Assembly (NCBI GenBank): GCA_003993805.1
Contig: RSEF01000019.1
Span: forward strand, 4,077,285 to 4,141,284
Length of the DNA stretch: 64,000 bases
DNA from: Himantopus leucocephalus
Taxonomy: Eukaryota > Chordata > Aves > Charadriiformes > Recurvirostridae
Direction of reading: 5' to 3'
This document shows positions 46,502-60,655 of the stretch, in pieces (position 1 is the first letter of the stretch; the number at the start of each line of letters is the position of its first letter). The notes under the pieces were generated by a model. The model did no database searches and had not been told where the DNA came from. It saw only the letters and a list, made by a program, of their open reading frames with translations. The translations under genes were made by a program, and so were the position numbers.

Positions 46502-49500
46502 CCCATAATGCTGTGGTCCACTGTGGTTCCACTGTAGCCCGGGAGCTGCAAGTGAAACATGCAGGAGGGTGCAGCGTGCTGACAGTGGAGGCTCAGTTCT
46601 CGTAGTGGGTGACAGAGCATCCTGCCAGCATAGGAAATCTGCGTGGGACCCAGCCTGGCCAGACAGTGAACACCCATGAGACAAGCTGAGCACCTCATGT
46701 ACCAACCTTCTGAAAACAAGCAAAGTGACACATTCACAATGATGGTTAAGCAACTTGAATCCTCAGATTGACTCACTTGGGACTTAGTTCCTAAATAGTT
46801 TGGTGATTGCGGATAGAACCTTGCAGAGCTGGGAGCCTAAGCCATGTCTGAATGTCTGTGCTCCTGTCTTTGCCAGTCTGTGGTAATCTTTACTCTGAGC
46901 TGAAACTAATCGAGTTCTTTTAACTTAGGACCCCCCAAGCTATCCTCATTCTGTTGGATGAATTATACTGTTGTGACATGTCTCGACCTGCTGTTTGACT
47001 CAGTTAGCTAGCTAACCCATTTTACATTCCTGGCACTTCAAAACACAGACATTAGTTATGTATGCATGTGAGCCAACCCCAGTGTACTCAGAAATGCAAC
47101 ACAAAATCCCATGGTAGTTTGAAAATACACAATACAGTCACTCAAACAGGAGGAAATGCAAATGCCACATTCAGAAATATTGTCATATTCCAATATACTC
47201 TGTACAAGTACCCCAAAATAATGAGTCAACATCCCACAAGTCATGTTTTAGAGGACACAAGGTTTGAAAAATAATAATAAATTGTAAGAATTGCATCTCA
47301 AGTGGGCTGAATCACTCCTGGAGGTACTAGTCTTCCTCCCTTGTCTGTGAAGGAAATATCTTCAACTTGAGCTTTTTGGTTTAATGATATATTAAACCAA
47401 GAAATCTGGGCCATGAACCCAGCATCTTGACCATACAGCGAGAATCCCTAAAGCACAAAGTCAGATATCAAACCATTAGTACAGACAAAACTGAAATGCT
47501 CTGGAAGCACAGAGAGTTGAACTTCTGTAAGAAACAAAATTGACCCACATTGTACCTTTCAGTAGAAGTCAAGATAAAGGTTTCTAGAACCCAAAAATCT
47601 CTCCTGAAAGGAAGAACAGCAAACTGCTCATGGTACCACATTTGCTAGTTAGTTGCAGGTCAGAGTATGCATGTGGTGATACTGCTCTACAGGCTGTTGT
47701 ACCCTCTGCAGGCATGAAAGCTGCTCCCTACTGAAGAAAGCAAGTACAGGAGAGAATTCTGCTTGGCTCCTCCCTCCCACTGAAACTCAGGCAGCTGCAC
47801 TGTCAGTTCAGCCCAGGTTCCTACAAAGGGGTGAAACTAAGCATATCCTGAAAATGAACTTGGGTCAGACACTTCTGTGATACTGCTCAGCATAATTGTG
47901 GGTGGACATCACACACCACCTCACTGAAAAAGTACAGAGCAATGGAAGGAAAAAACATGGAGAATCTGAACTGGAGGACACTTATCATTGACAGCTGTGG
48001 CTCCCAGCCAACCTTCAGCCTAACTCCCAGGAACAAATCGCATATAGGTAGTAGTAGCGACTGCAGAGGTAGAGTTACCATGACCTACAGCAAGCCAAAA
48101 ACTTAACAAGATCTTCAGAAGACGCAAGTAAGTCTTGACGCAAGCAAGCAAGTCACTTTTTGCTACTTTTAATTTCCTTATGGGGAGTAATGCTCCCTCA
48201 CCAATGACAGACACTGAAGTCATGCTGTATTAGAAGGAAAAATGCATAATAACCCAGGAAACTCAGTGTTCAGGTTCAGACATAAGGATGCTATTCAGAA
48301 CTCATGGATCACATGTACGTATCAGTCAGAGAGAGCACCGAAGTAAAGAAAGTCCCTCAGGGAAGAGTCTGCTGTGAACTTCTAGCCTATGGTTTCTCTC
48401 AAATGCGCCAGGCAGAAGGAAATCCGATTTTCATTAACCTCATTAAGCCAGACACTCTTTTGCCTACAGAGTGCATACTTCAGTGAGGCAGGTAAATGTA
48501 CAGTCTGTTTACATCCTATTTTCATTTATCATTTAATGTGTCTATATATGATCAAGTCCTCTGCAGTCATTTAGCCATTGTAGTTGTGTACTGTGGAGAA
48601 ACTCACGTAGATAAATGCCGGTTAGTGAAGAGAGGTCATTTGCATTTTGGTATTTGTCAGTGTGACGTGAAAACATGTAATGTGCAAGGAGGCGTCAGCT
48701 GCACGTCATTCTGTATTTTGCCTTTAGTATTTGTAATTTTTCTGTGTAAGGAAACACACAAATATTCAAGACTAATAGAGGTGCAGAGAAGTAACTTCAG
48801 CAAATCCAGTCATCACTCCTCACTTGAGGCTTAGTCCTGGACAGTTTGCCTGCTTCTTACCAGTAAGCTGACAGACCTTGGAAGATCAGGACTATCTGAA
48901 GACAATCTATGCGTAGATTATTCCTATGTTACCCTACTCCAGCCTTTAGGTCAAGGAATGTGTTATGTACCCTGAGATTTCAGTAGGAACTCTTAGATAT
49001 TCAGGGTTTTTTAATCAACTCACTTATCTACTTGACAGAATGCACAATTTAAGTTTCTCATGTATAAGATAGGATGTCTAGGTGTCCTGCAATGTTGAGA
49101 GGCTAAAAAAAACCACCCCAGAGCTCTTCAAGTAGCTCTTTCTCATTGTAAACCATGCTTGACTTCCTGATTTGTTTGAGGAAGAAGCCACTGAGTGTGT
49201 AGATGTCTTTTATCCCTCTTAGCCACAATTCCTTTGAGAAATCCAACAGCGAAGGTGGATACAATTATTGTAAATAATGTTGCATAGAACACAGAGCAGA
49301 TGAAGGTAGGAGGATACAGCTCAACAAGAAGAGAAGTGGTTTCTAATGAGAGAGGGAAAATTTCACTCTCAGCATGGTTATTATTATGTCCTACACATTA
49401 ATTCAGCCGAGAAGTCTTGAAGTAGCAGAATGACTTTCTGTTCGCTAAAGGGGCAGGCACTGGCATGGTTGCCTTCACTTCAAGTCTTACAGTTAATACT

Positions 49501-50475
49501 TTCCTGATTCCTCAGTGAAGAAGTATATAATGAGTTAAACCCTGTGAGGCACTGGGTACCTAGCAAGGTCTCAAAACTGGCACTGAAGACAAGTATTCCC
49601 GTCTAGTCCATTCAAAGCAGCACTTCTTTCACTTTCAGTTTTATTTTCATTATTTTGTCTATTTTTAGTAGAATTGTGGGACAGGATTTATCTTCTTGAA
49701 AAATAACCTGCAATAATTCTAGCAGAGCTGTGAACTCTTCACTCCAGGAACACCCATGGTTGGACAGTTTCTTAACCCTTCCCCTACAGTTCTGGACCTG
49801 TCCACTTTGCCCTGGACTGTCCATTTTGCTGGTGAGTGACCAGCACACAACCTGGTGTAATGGTTTACCTTAAAATCCAGAGATCTTTCTCTACCTTTCT
49901 TTAAAACCCTGCCTTTTCACTGTTCTTTAATTTTCTAGACATTCCCGACTTCTGTGCAGGTGGAGGTCACTAGTCCTTCCAGCCAAAATGTGAATAACTT
50001 CCTTCTCTTCTTTCCCTACTGATGTGCTGCAAGGACTGCAGGGCAGCATTATCGTGCTGTTTATGAGGATCTCTCTTCTCACTGCTTCCCAGATCTAGAG
50101 CTTACAGAAAAGGAAGAGAAGGAAGACAGGAAGGGTGAGGGGGATTATTTTCATGCTGACAGAGGTACCCATGAGTAACCTCTTTGGTGGTGGCACTCCA
50201 AGGCCTCCATCTCCATATAGGAACTTTGCATTCCCAGACCAGCTAAAATCCTGAAAGTTTAAAGTTGAATCCTGTTACAGTTAAATTCAGGAGTTACTCT
50301 TCAAGTCAAATACAGCCCATTTGGTTTCCTAAGGATCTAACTATAAAACATACATACTTGTGACATCTCCCATATCACAGAAGAAGCAAAAATGTCCCAC
50401 ACTCCTTTTTCTGTATATTTTTCTTGTCACTTTTCTTACACATACATTTGCAGCTGACTGTGGCAGGAACTGTTA
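46502..50475. other. Intergenic sequence, no gene seen
   Basis: It contains a hairpin at 47373-47403. Open frames, including the 112-codon one at 48496-48834, show no known motif. Confidence 0.4.
47373..47403. repeat. Inverted repeat, 10-bp perfect arms
   Basis: TTGGTTTAAT, spacer GATAT, then ATTAAACCAA. One G-T wobble would extend the stem to 13 pairs. Confidence 0.85.
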
Positions 50476-50568
50476 CTTGTTCTGTAGTTGTACAGCACCT
50501 ACAATGGAATCTGAGCCCGTGACTACAATTTCTGGGTGCTATTGCAAGGCTGATAAATAAATAACTGC
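50476..50568 (+). repeat. Old LINE 3' tail (CR1/L3-like)
   Basis: TTGTTCTGTAGTTGTACAGC, ACCTACAATGG, TTTCTGGGTGCTATTGCAA and AATAAATAA correspond closely to the tail TGTTCTGTGTTTGTACAGCA..CCTAGCACAATGG..GGTGCTACTGCAA..AATAAATAA. Confidence 0.65.
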
Positions 50569-52568
50569 AATCAGCAGTAAAAGCTGCTTTCAGGCAGCAT
50601 ACTACTGAAAATGAGAGCAAAATTCAGGGAAGGGCTGAGTGCCTGCAGTTCTCACTGACTGCAGCCCAGGCTGTGGTAGCTCAGCAGCTCTCAGCATCTC
50701 TGAGGATTTATTCTGCAGCATGTTTGCTTTTGCCTCCAGTGTGCAATGTGAGGAAGCCAGTAGTGTGACTAAAAACCACAGCTCCCAGCCACTTCTCCCC
50801 TCAGTGTTGAGTGAGAGAGTGAAAGCTTGCAGACTAGCCGTTACCTTTCTCGTGTGGGTGTCGCAGTGGGAATAAAAACAAAACATGGAGCTGAATTTAT
50901 TTCTAGCCAACGGAAATTTCATATTGAGGGTTACAGGCGTCCTGTGCCTCTTAAAAGCAAGTAATAAAATGCTGCTCTCAATTACAAATTGTATTTACAT
51001 TTTAAACCCCCATATGGTTTGGTGAGGTAGAGGGAGGTTTCAAATGCATTAGCAGCAGCACTGTGCCGTGATTAGTTACAATTTTTTCTTTTTGTAATGA
51101 CCAATTAATGCCTCCACCTTTTTTTCCTCTGTCTTGCAAACTAACCCTGTGGCTATGCCAGGTCAATAGTCAGTAAGACAAGACACAACTCCTGCCTAAT
51201 GCTATGAACCAAAACAAGCAAATGCATTGAAATGACCATCTCTAAAAAGCCTTCTGTAATAGGATTCACACACTAAGTATAAATTCAATAGCAATTGATT
51301 TTTTTATGTAACTTCCTGGGCTAAACTTTTAAAAATGTAGGGGCATTTAACAGGAAAATGCAAAAGCGCATGCAAATCTGCACAGCTTCATGTTCCTGTG
51401 CTACAAAAGCCAAATTCCCTTCTCCCTGTCCTCAAGCAGTGATAAGACAAAGCACTCATTGTCTTACATGAGGCATAGGTCTTGTGGCTGGCCCTTGGTT
51501 TTTGCAGAGCCCTTGTGTGTGTGTCACTCAGTGTCAGCTGTTCTGGTGAAAGCATGTCTTCAGGTGCAGTTCTGAACAGAAATGTTCAACATTGCCAAGA
51601 AGGCCTCAAATATTTACACTGACTGACTACTCAACATTTTAGAAAACCTGAGCCAGATTACTACTCTGACAATGTTTTTCGTCTTTAGCCAGGCTAAGCT
51701 TATATAGGAGATCATCTCTAAAGTTCCTGGAGACTACCTACCATTTGATGTCACGAGCTGCCTTCTCAGAAGTCTGTATCAGCAACAATGTCAAAAGGTG
51801 TTTTGATATCAGGAGGTGTTCTGTAGAAATAATTAGTAGCTCCTGTTCAGCTTTATTCAAATTCTGACATGGATCTGATAGAACAACCCTGCTCTGAGGT
51901 TTGTGGGTGCTCCTGATGTGAATAGGAACATTTCCTCTCTATGTTCATAAATGTATGTCCAAGTCACTGGTCCTGGCCCATAATACTTGTTTGCACCTAA
52001 TGATACCCAAGTAGTGTGACACTATTTCAGGGGGTATAAATGGGAACCTGCAGTTCTACAGGGTAAGATCCCTGAAGGCAGCAAGTCTAGAAGCATAACC
52101 AGCAAGAAAAAATCAAAAGAAATCAGGAGAAAACTCAGTAACAATGCTGTGACATAGAGAACAGATGGTTATCTCTTATTCCATGGGGATTATTGATGAC
52201 AGATAAGAAGTAATAGGCTCAAATTGCAGCATGGGAGATTTTAAGTTAGGTACTAGGAACAATTTCTGTCTGGAAGGATAGATAAACAGAAGAAGATTGT
52301 CCAGAGAAGGTGTAGAATTTGAAGGGGTTTGCTAAACCTTAGCTAGTCTGATTCTGCTTTGGTTGTAATGATGCTCACACCCAGGTATTGCTGACCAAGC
52401 CTGAGGCCTCAGAGGTGAGAGGACATTCCAGGCTGAAAGTGAGAGAACCAGTGCAATACTTTCCAGGCATGTCTTTTCCTCCTATTTATCTCCAACAGAG
52501 CAGTGACAGCCATATTGGAAAAGGCTGGGCCAGATCCACTGTTAGTGTAAATCACCTTTACACTCAGT
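50569..52568. other. Intergenic sequence, nothing recognised
   Basis: No coding or repeat feature could be supported. Confidence 0.4.
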
Positions 52569-52838
52569 AGAATCATAGAATCATAGAATAGTTTGGGGTG
52601 GAAGGGATCATTAAAGGTCATCTAGTCCAATCCCCCTCCGATGAGCAGGGACATCCTCAACTAGATCAGGTTGCTCAGAGCCCCGTCCAACCTGACCTGG
52701 AATGTTTCCAGGGATGGGGCACCTGCTGTCTCTCTGGGCAACCTGGGCCAGTGTCTCACCATGCTCATTGTAAAAAAATTCTTCCTTATATCTAATCTGA
52801 GTCTACCCTCTTTTAGTTTAAAGCCATTACCCCTTGTC
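52569..52838 (-). mobile_element. CR1 LINE 3' region, antisense, cut by gap
   Basis: It starts with AGAATCATAGAATCATAGAA and then has AAGGTCATCTAGTCCAATCC, GTTTCCAGGGATGGGGC, TCTGGGCAACCTGGGCCAGT and AATTCTTCCTTATATCTAAT. These are standard reversed CR1 3' phrases. The 5' side runs into the assembly gap. Confidence 0.93.
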
Positions 52839-52938
52839 NNNNNNNNNNNNNNNNNNNNNNNNNNNNNNNNNNNNNNNNNNNNNNNNNNNNNNNNNNNNNN
52901 NNNNNNNNNNNNNNNNNNNNNNNNNNNNNNNNNNNNNN
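52839..52938. other. Assembly gap of 100 N
   Basis: Exactly 100 unknown bases, bordered by CR1 sequence on both sides. Confidence 0.95.
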
Positions 52939-52981
52939 ATCTAGGAGATTCTGTGATTCTGTGTGATTCTGTGATTCTGTT
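52939..52981 (+). mobile_element. CR1 LINE 3' terminal repeat, sense
   Basis: Right of the gap the sequence is repeated GATTCTGTG units, the 3' terminal microsatellite of a CR1 in the opposite direction to the copy on the left. Confidence 0.7.
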
Positions 52982-55900
52982 CCTTTGTTTAGCATTCTGG
53001 TATTTGCTTTCCATGTGCATTTATTTCCAAGCTTTTCTCTACAATAATGAAAGCTCAACAATTTTTAGTTTGAGTTTCACACAAACCAAGATTCTCTAAT
53101 CACCTAGCTTCAGGGACTCTAGACTTAAGAAGAACACTAAGCATGATAAGAATCACAAAAAAATCAGGAGAACTATGAATAAGGTGTGTTGTTTATCAAG
53201 AAAGCTCAAACTTTGCTTTCTTTGCAAGAGTTCAATCCTCAGCATAACAAATACCTACTCATAAAGAGAACTTCTAAGACAAGAGCTTTCTGAAAAATAT
53301 AATTGCACTTTTAGGTGCTGAGTGCCTTTGTAGAGCAAATACTCATTAGATGGTACAGACAAACGCCAGCATAACAAATAGAAAACTTTGGTCAAAACAT
53401 ATTGTATGGGTTGCCAGGTACATTGTACTCTGGTACTGTAAATGCTTACGTTTAGACATTGTGAAAGAGTGGCCCCTTTGAAATGGAGTACTGACCCAGC
53501 TTGATCCAAAGCTATCCAGAAGCATTGAAACTGTGTCACTGACTTCCACTGAACCTTGGATCAAGTCCATGGAGTGTAAAGGTAAGCATATGAAAAAGGC
53601 TTTGCAGGACTCAGAAGCCTTTTGAGAGCGTGTCTTGCACTCAGGCACAATGTGAAAAGTGCTGATTGTATCCCACTATCCCACTGCATAACACTACTGC
53701 ATAGACTGACTTATTCTGTTTTCTTAAAGCAGAAGTCCACTTGCCTGTGTTATTGTAATCCAAAGAAGTGATGCCTTGGTGCTGAAATACAGAGAAGCAA
53801 TGGCACATTAACACCATGTTACTAGAATACATCAGAGCAATTGTGCTCTAGTGCTGTATTACTTACTACAGGGCATCTCAGTAACAACACTCACAGTAAT
53901 GCTGAGTACTCCTGCTGAGGTGAAAGAAACATCTTAATGGGAGACCCTGACATTTCTGCAGACCCATCCACATTCCTTCAAATCAACACAGTGATTGCCC
54001 TAGCATGAGGTCACAAAGAGCCATGTAAAAACATTCAATCACAAAAAAGTCCAAACCCCAAGTCAAAACATAACTCACAGGAGTATGTGAAATCATACTG
54101 GGCTTTGACCTAACTGAATTAACTTTGGAAACAATCAGGGGTAGTGAAAGAAGGGTATTTCAGAGCTTTTCAAGAAAAGCCTTAACAGTATTCTACTATC
54201 ATGATTCAAAAACTCAAAAGTCTACAGTGGTCACAGAGCAATTTGTTTGGAAGAATTCATGCAAAATGTCATTTGTTCTGGCCACTGGATCTGAAGCTAC
54301 CAAGGCGTATAACTGTTTATTCAGGTTTTAAAGCAACACTGATCCTCTAGCCAGGCCTGGGAAAATTTCAACAGACCCTCTGACAGAAAGAATTACCTAT
54401 ACAAAAGAACTGCACAAGATAAACTGAAATACTAAGAAAACGCATAAGCCTGTCACAGATTCTCTTTCCAGTTCCAGTGACAACCTGCTGTTCATATTGA
54501 TTTTGTATAAGTATAGCGTCAGCTAGAGATTAAACCTTGCACCACCACAGCTCTACCACTACAAGTCATTCTTTTGTCTCAGCCAAAGCTCAGTCAGTGT
54601 AAGGGGGCTACAATGGAAAGTTTGTGCAAAGTAAATCGGAACATAAATACACAGCAGTCATCATGTAGAAGCTCAAAATGAGAACTAAACATACAGCAGC
54701 CTACTCCACTTCCAAAACTTGCACTTTGGGAAACAATGCGCACTAACCAGTTCAGTTTAAATTCACATTCAAACAGCCTCTGCACGGAAAGCACCATAGA
54801 AGATTTTCAGTGATCTGGCCTTTAAATTGCAAAAGCATTTACATGGGCAGGGTCTGTCTTTCATCTGCAACAGAAGAAAATATAGATTTTATTCAGAGCT
54901 TCACATGGAGGTTTTGGATCCATTTTGCTTTTAAATTTGTTTCAACCTAAAATCTTTGGGCGTGATTGATACAGCTTGTGAAGTCATTTAAGTCTGTGCA
55001 GAGTGGAAGTAAGAAGCTTCCTACTGAGAGTGGTAGGTAATCTGCATTCACCTTTACATGCGCACAGTGATTGTACAAGGTGTATATATCCCTGTGCCCG
55101 CACATTACTGCCCAGTCTGTCAGCGTAAATCCACCTTCATCAGTAATGCAGGCTAATATGCCGTACTGTGAACATGAATGGCTAATGTGCTGGCACGTGT
55201 CCTCTTCTGCTATCCCTGCCGTGAGGCATATAACCTCTTGCAGACAGGTGGGACAGACAACGCAGAATGGTGACGCCTCAAACCACTTCAGTTAGAGCAA
55301 TCACAGTTCACCTGAAGAAGAAAAATGCTGTGGATTTGGTTTGCTGATGGTGTTTTTGGTGAAAGAAAATTGTTTGAGTGAAATTTGATTAATCAAAACA
55401 ATGTTTCTGAAGAAAGACATTGGATGTTTTCAGATTTCCAGACTAATTCAGGAAGAGACCAAATTTTGTGTCAAAACATGTAAAAATACGACTGTTAATA
55501 TTTATATGTCGAAAATAAATATTGAGTCAGTTTGTGAAGAACTGAGCACAAAGTAAGCAGTAGCAAAATGTGAAAATCTTATCATGAAAAACATAAATAT
55601 TACTTTTTACCCAGTTACACAGTTCAGTCATCAGATGCTGCAACACAGCAACAGATTCAATGAATGTCCATGGGACAATCCCTTCATCAAGGTGCTTAAT
55701 CTTTAAACATTAGAAATACTTCAAATGCCAGAGTGAAAGCATAAAGGGCAAACAGATTTAGCAAATCATGCTGATTCCAGTTCTTCCTGACAAGGTTGTA
55801 ATATCATTGCAAAGTATCCAAAAGAGTAGTTATTTCTTTTTTTTTTTTTAAGTGAATGCACAAAACTTTGAACGGTGTGTTGCTGGTTTTTTCTGTTGGA

Positions 55901-58900
55901 AACTGTTTTGTTCTGTCTACAGGGCGACTCCCATCCAGTGCCCAACACACAGCAATGAGGTTAAATTGGTTTGGATGATATCAGCTATATGTAATTAAAC
56001 CAGCAGCCCATGTCCGATCCTTTTTGTGACCATGTTAGGTGTTAAATTAAGGTCTGATTAAGAGTGTGCTGCTGCAGTTAAGGTCAAGGACTAAAGATCA
56101 CAAGCTTTGTTTCATCTAATAACAATAAAGACTGTCTGGCTGCCAAATACCACAACAGCCCTTGTTCTCCTATCACACTGCTGTCCAGCTAGAGGGATCT
56201 GATTTCACTGGTATCCCTTTTTAAACCCTACTTCTAAGAGGGTTTGTAGCTATTTCATCTGTATTAAGCAGCACTGTGTTACCCGAGGCTATACGGTACG
56301 TTCTATATGATCAAAGCAGAAATTCAGCAGCGTCTGACGAAGAGTTATCGTGGCTGAGGGGAAAAAAAATATCAAGGAAGGAGAAAAAAAGATACGGCGC
56401 TACAAAATACCAGGTCATGCCACCAGAGTAAACACCCACAGGTAGGTTCATAACATGAGACCACACAATGGTGGAAACTGTGCACATGTGTTTGCTTGGA
56501 ACAGATCATAGGCTTGCCCCACCAGGAGCCAGCAGGAGAGATGTGTCAAATGGGATAGACGAGAGATAGAAGCAGAGTGGTGTGAAGAGAAAGACCAGCA
56601 ACTTATTTGTATGATGAAGACAAGAATTAGTGCATAAGAGCTCCTCCCTGCATAAGTGTTTTCCACAAAGACAGGTCAAGAGACATTACCAGAGCAGTTG
56701 TCTGTTATGAGAGAATAAAATTCCTGGTAGCCCAACAAAGTGTTCTCACAAAACATGCCCGTATTAATCTCAAATGAATACAAGGTGCTGGGACATGTTT
56801 GCTTCCTGAAAAGGAGGGTGGAACAGAGTAAGAAACCATATGCCCCCAAAATAATCTCTCACAGCCACATCCTATTTTATGTTTCCATACTTGGGGTCCA
56901 ATTTCAGAGCAGATACTGATTCATTTTTCAAGAGCCATCTGAAGTGTCTTTCATTCGTTCCTGGTACTTAATAGACTATTAATAGAGCACTGTTCATACC
57001 TGGAAGGACAATTTTGCTATTCTGTGAGGCAGAAAACTCATAATAGGGACACGGTAAACACACTGAAGCCACTATATGTTTAGACAGTTCTTTGTGAATT
57101 GCATTGTACGTGTGATCAAAAAATTTCCTTGAGGTGTCCTGAAGCTTTGCATTTCAGGATTTGAGATATAAAACTCTGTTTCCTAACAAGCTCTGAGTGA
57201 ATCCTAAAAGACTCAATGATACAGTGCAACATGGAGCTTCCAACTTCTTATCGTTGCCGCTGAGCTACAGATCTCTGCAGAGCAGGCTTTGCTGTGGGAG
57301 TTCCCAGACTTCCTGGAATCTGAGTTGCATCAGAAATACAGTGAACACCACAAAATAGCCGGGTGTGAAACATGACTTCTCTGTGACAACAGAAATATGT
57401 TCACCATTGGGAGTCAGTGCCTGAACTGGAAAACAACCTTTTACTGAATTAAGAAATTCCTGTACACCTTATTTCCCACCTATTTGTGAGAAAACTATGA
57501 CATTGCCAGCAGAATCGTGTGCTAGTCATGGTAGTGTCGATCTTTCTAATGAAAATGAGAAACTTTTTCTGTCACCACTTCAATTTCAGAACACCAAACC
57601 TAAAAAAAATCCAACCAAAGTAAAAGGGCAGGTTTGGTTTGATTTGATTCACCTCCTGATCATTCTTCTTGCTAAATTTTACAAGCAAATATTGTACAGA
57701 GGGAACCACAGTTTTATTTCACTGTTAGAGACTGTGGTCAAAGCATTTAAACTCAATGGTTTAAGACTGAACATTTATATCCATATTACCTAGATGACAG
57801 CGCTGAGCAGTCCTGATTAACTGCTGCTAGTCAAAGGAAGTTATTTTTGAAAATGATCATTAGTTTTGAAAATTGAGCCACTGTTGATAAGGTACTTTGC
57901 TACCATTTTAGTTACCTAAATTTAGGCACTTCAGCCTGGATCCCAATAAAAGCAAAGACAAAGTTCAGTATAGGTGGCAGGTCAGAAGAGTCCAGCTCAG
58001 CCACTTGCTCTAGTACGGGAGCGACATGACAGCATTGTGTTCTGACGTCTTTGACTTCCCAGGCTGAATGACCAGGGACCCAGTCGCGAGCGAGTGGCCT
58101 GGCAACGGCTTTTGCCATAAATCTGGAGTGAACTCAGACTCCTGCTTTTGACTCTGAAGCTGTTGATAGAAGAATTGCTTTTGAAAACTTTCCAGCCTTG
58201 TCTCGGATAGCTGCATTACGTTATCTCAGTATCTGCACTATTCCCTAAACTACACTTAAGCTAGTATAAGAGGGATTGTTGTACATATTATGGTAATGTC
58301 ATTTATTTATTTTACACAACTGGAAAATTTAAGGGCAACCACTTCACTTCTGTGCTGTGTAGATTAGAGTGTTCACAGTAACACCTGCTTACTGGACAGA
58401 CAGAAAAAAAGCCCTTATATTCCTTCTTTATTGCAATTTATTATTATAGCTTGAATGGTTCCTACTGACTTCCTAAGATTAATGTTAATATTCTGATTGG
58501 AGTCTTCCCTCTGGGATTTTATTATGGGTTTTGAACATTCATTTCATTTAACATACACATGGGAGCAAGTCTGGTGGTTCCAAAAATATTTGTACTTGGA
58601 AATCACAGTGATTTTTTGTTAGGCTCAGTGCCAAAGAAATCACAAATCAGAAGTCTGTTATAGAGTAGTTCCAACTTCTTGGCATCAAAATTTCTCTTTA
58701 TGTGTATGCATAGTGTGATGTTTTCCCTAGCTGTATGGCACTGAAGATTTACTAAGAAATGCATTACTTATCTATTTTTCAAGGGTTTTGGTGAAACGAG
58801 AGTTTGTCTAGCCGACTGGGGGTTCATGGGGATTTTATGGACTTCCTGTGTGAGCCAGAGACTGCCCATTGGGTATGCATCTTTCTATATCACAGCTGGT

Positions 58901-60239
58901 GTTTTTGAACCAAAGTGTGGAGTAGAAATTTCATCCCTGATTTTTTTGGCTGGATCGATTGTTTAGTCTAGGAACTCTCAAGTAGACTTTCTAGGTGCTG
59001 GAATTCCTCTTTTTCTTCAGTCAGCGGCTGATGTTGTATGGTGTACATCAGAGTCTAGATTCACATCTTAGTGAGCAAAGATTTATGTTCGTCCTAACGC
59101 TCCTTGACATTAATGAGTATTACAGACATGTATCCCCATGGATTAAGTTGAGAACATACCCCAGAGTGTATGTGGAGTTTGTCACTGGGGCATCACACTA
59201 TTAAAACCAACAGAGAAATTCCAAGGGTAAGAAAGCAATTGGATCTCTTCCCTTCTCTCTGCTGGAGCACATGTAAGAGATACACTTTAAATCTTCTCAT
59301 ATTTCCAGCCCTCTCACACCAATTCCTGCATTCATTTTTGGTTGTTAATGACTTCAAAGAAGAATTGATTGCCACTTTTAAGACATTTCCCATAACAACA
59401 TTATGGGAAATATTGTGCTGGCAGAGAATGTTTCTGTAGGTCTATAGTGCTCTCTAATTAAGCAACTTCTATATAGCTGGGAGAGAGGAGAGTATTTTTT
59501 TAATTCCACTAGCTGTTTCAGGGATTGGATCAATACAATGGGATGACCCTGTACACTCCATTATCCAGGAATTGTGACTCATCAATGAAACATTATGGAT
59601 CCTATGGGCTGTGAGAAAGACTGTGGCACAGACACACCTGAGAGCAGTGCATCAGTACCAAAAGTATATGCTAACTCTGGCTGCATCAGATCAGGCTGGT
59701 TTCTGCAGATCTGCGTGGACGCATTTGCTCTCCACTGCCCATTGCTCCAGGTTTTGGGTGTATTTGAAGTGCAGGGCTGCATGGGCACATAGTCAGCTGT
59801 ATTATCTGTACATCTGGGGGACAATTCAACTGCAAGCCAGATAAACCATACACAAAAAATAGACTCCAGGGTGTAATTTCAGTCTCCCTTAAAGCCTCGT
59901 GTAAAACTGACCTGTGGGAGGGACTCAGTGCAGAATTACCACACCCCCACACCCTCGTGATCTACTGTCTACAACAAACAACTCTGGAGTCAGGATTCTT
60001 GGATTTTCTTCACAATAACCTAGCCATAGAGTGGAGATAATTACTGTGTGTCTGGTTGATAGGCGTTTTCTAGGCTGACTATCATCACACATGAGGGTTA
60101 TTAGCCTTGTGTAATCCTGCCTATATCAGCTAACTGCAACATGGAAATAAAAACTTTGTGTTTTCCCTCATAGTCACTGGAGATCTTTCAGAGAAAATCT
60201 TCCATAGGAGAATTCTGATTTATCTAATTTGAAAGCAAT
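52982..60239. other. Intergenic sequence, no gene seen
   Basis: A T run lies near 55838-55850 and a hairpin at 59385-59411. No exon or RNA gene could be supported. Confidence 0.4.
59385..59411. repeat. Perfect inverted repeat, 11-bp arms
   Basis: ATTTCCCATAA is followed by a 5-base spacer and its exact reverse complement. Confidence 0.9.
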
Positions 60240-60415
60240 GGTTCCTGGATCAGTCACTTCCCTTGAAACACACTCATTTCTCCCTCAATAAAAGAGAGAT
60301 AACAATACTAACAGAGATTTCTAAAATACTTGGAGATCTGTGAATATAAAGGGCTGTCTGTAAAGTGTTTAGAAAACTTCAAAAAAGGTGCTACATAAAT
60401 ACATATTTATTGCAG
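60240..60415 (+). repeat. Ancient MIR-type SINE relic
   Basis: GATCAGTCACTTCCCTTG, CCCTCAATAAAAGAGAGATA, ACAATACTAACAG, ATACTTGGAGATCTGTGAA and GGTGCTACATAAATA follow the MIR core and tail order (GTCACTT..CCCATCTGTAAAATGGGGATAATAATA..GGTGCTATATAAAT). Confidence 0.55.
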
Positions 60416-60655
60416 TGCTGATGTTCGTGTGGCAGCTCTGAATGCAGAATCAAAAGCACAGGGGGCAGAATGTAAGTCAGAATAAGAAACTGTCAGCCTT
60501 CAGCCTGTATCTTAAACTGCTTTGAAACATTGCAGACGTTCAGAGAATCTAGTTTGCCAATACTCTATGTGCTACAGTAATTACACCAATCTGGAATATA
60601 AATTTTCCTCCCCCCTTCTGAGAGAAGGCAAAGCTCTTAGGGATATACACAAATG

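Noticed and set aside
46381..46776. A 131-codon minus-strand open frame.
   Set aside because: It includes a CR1 3' end, and the rest shows no conserved coding motif.
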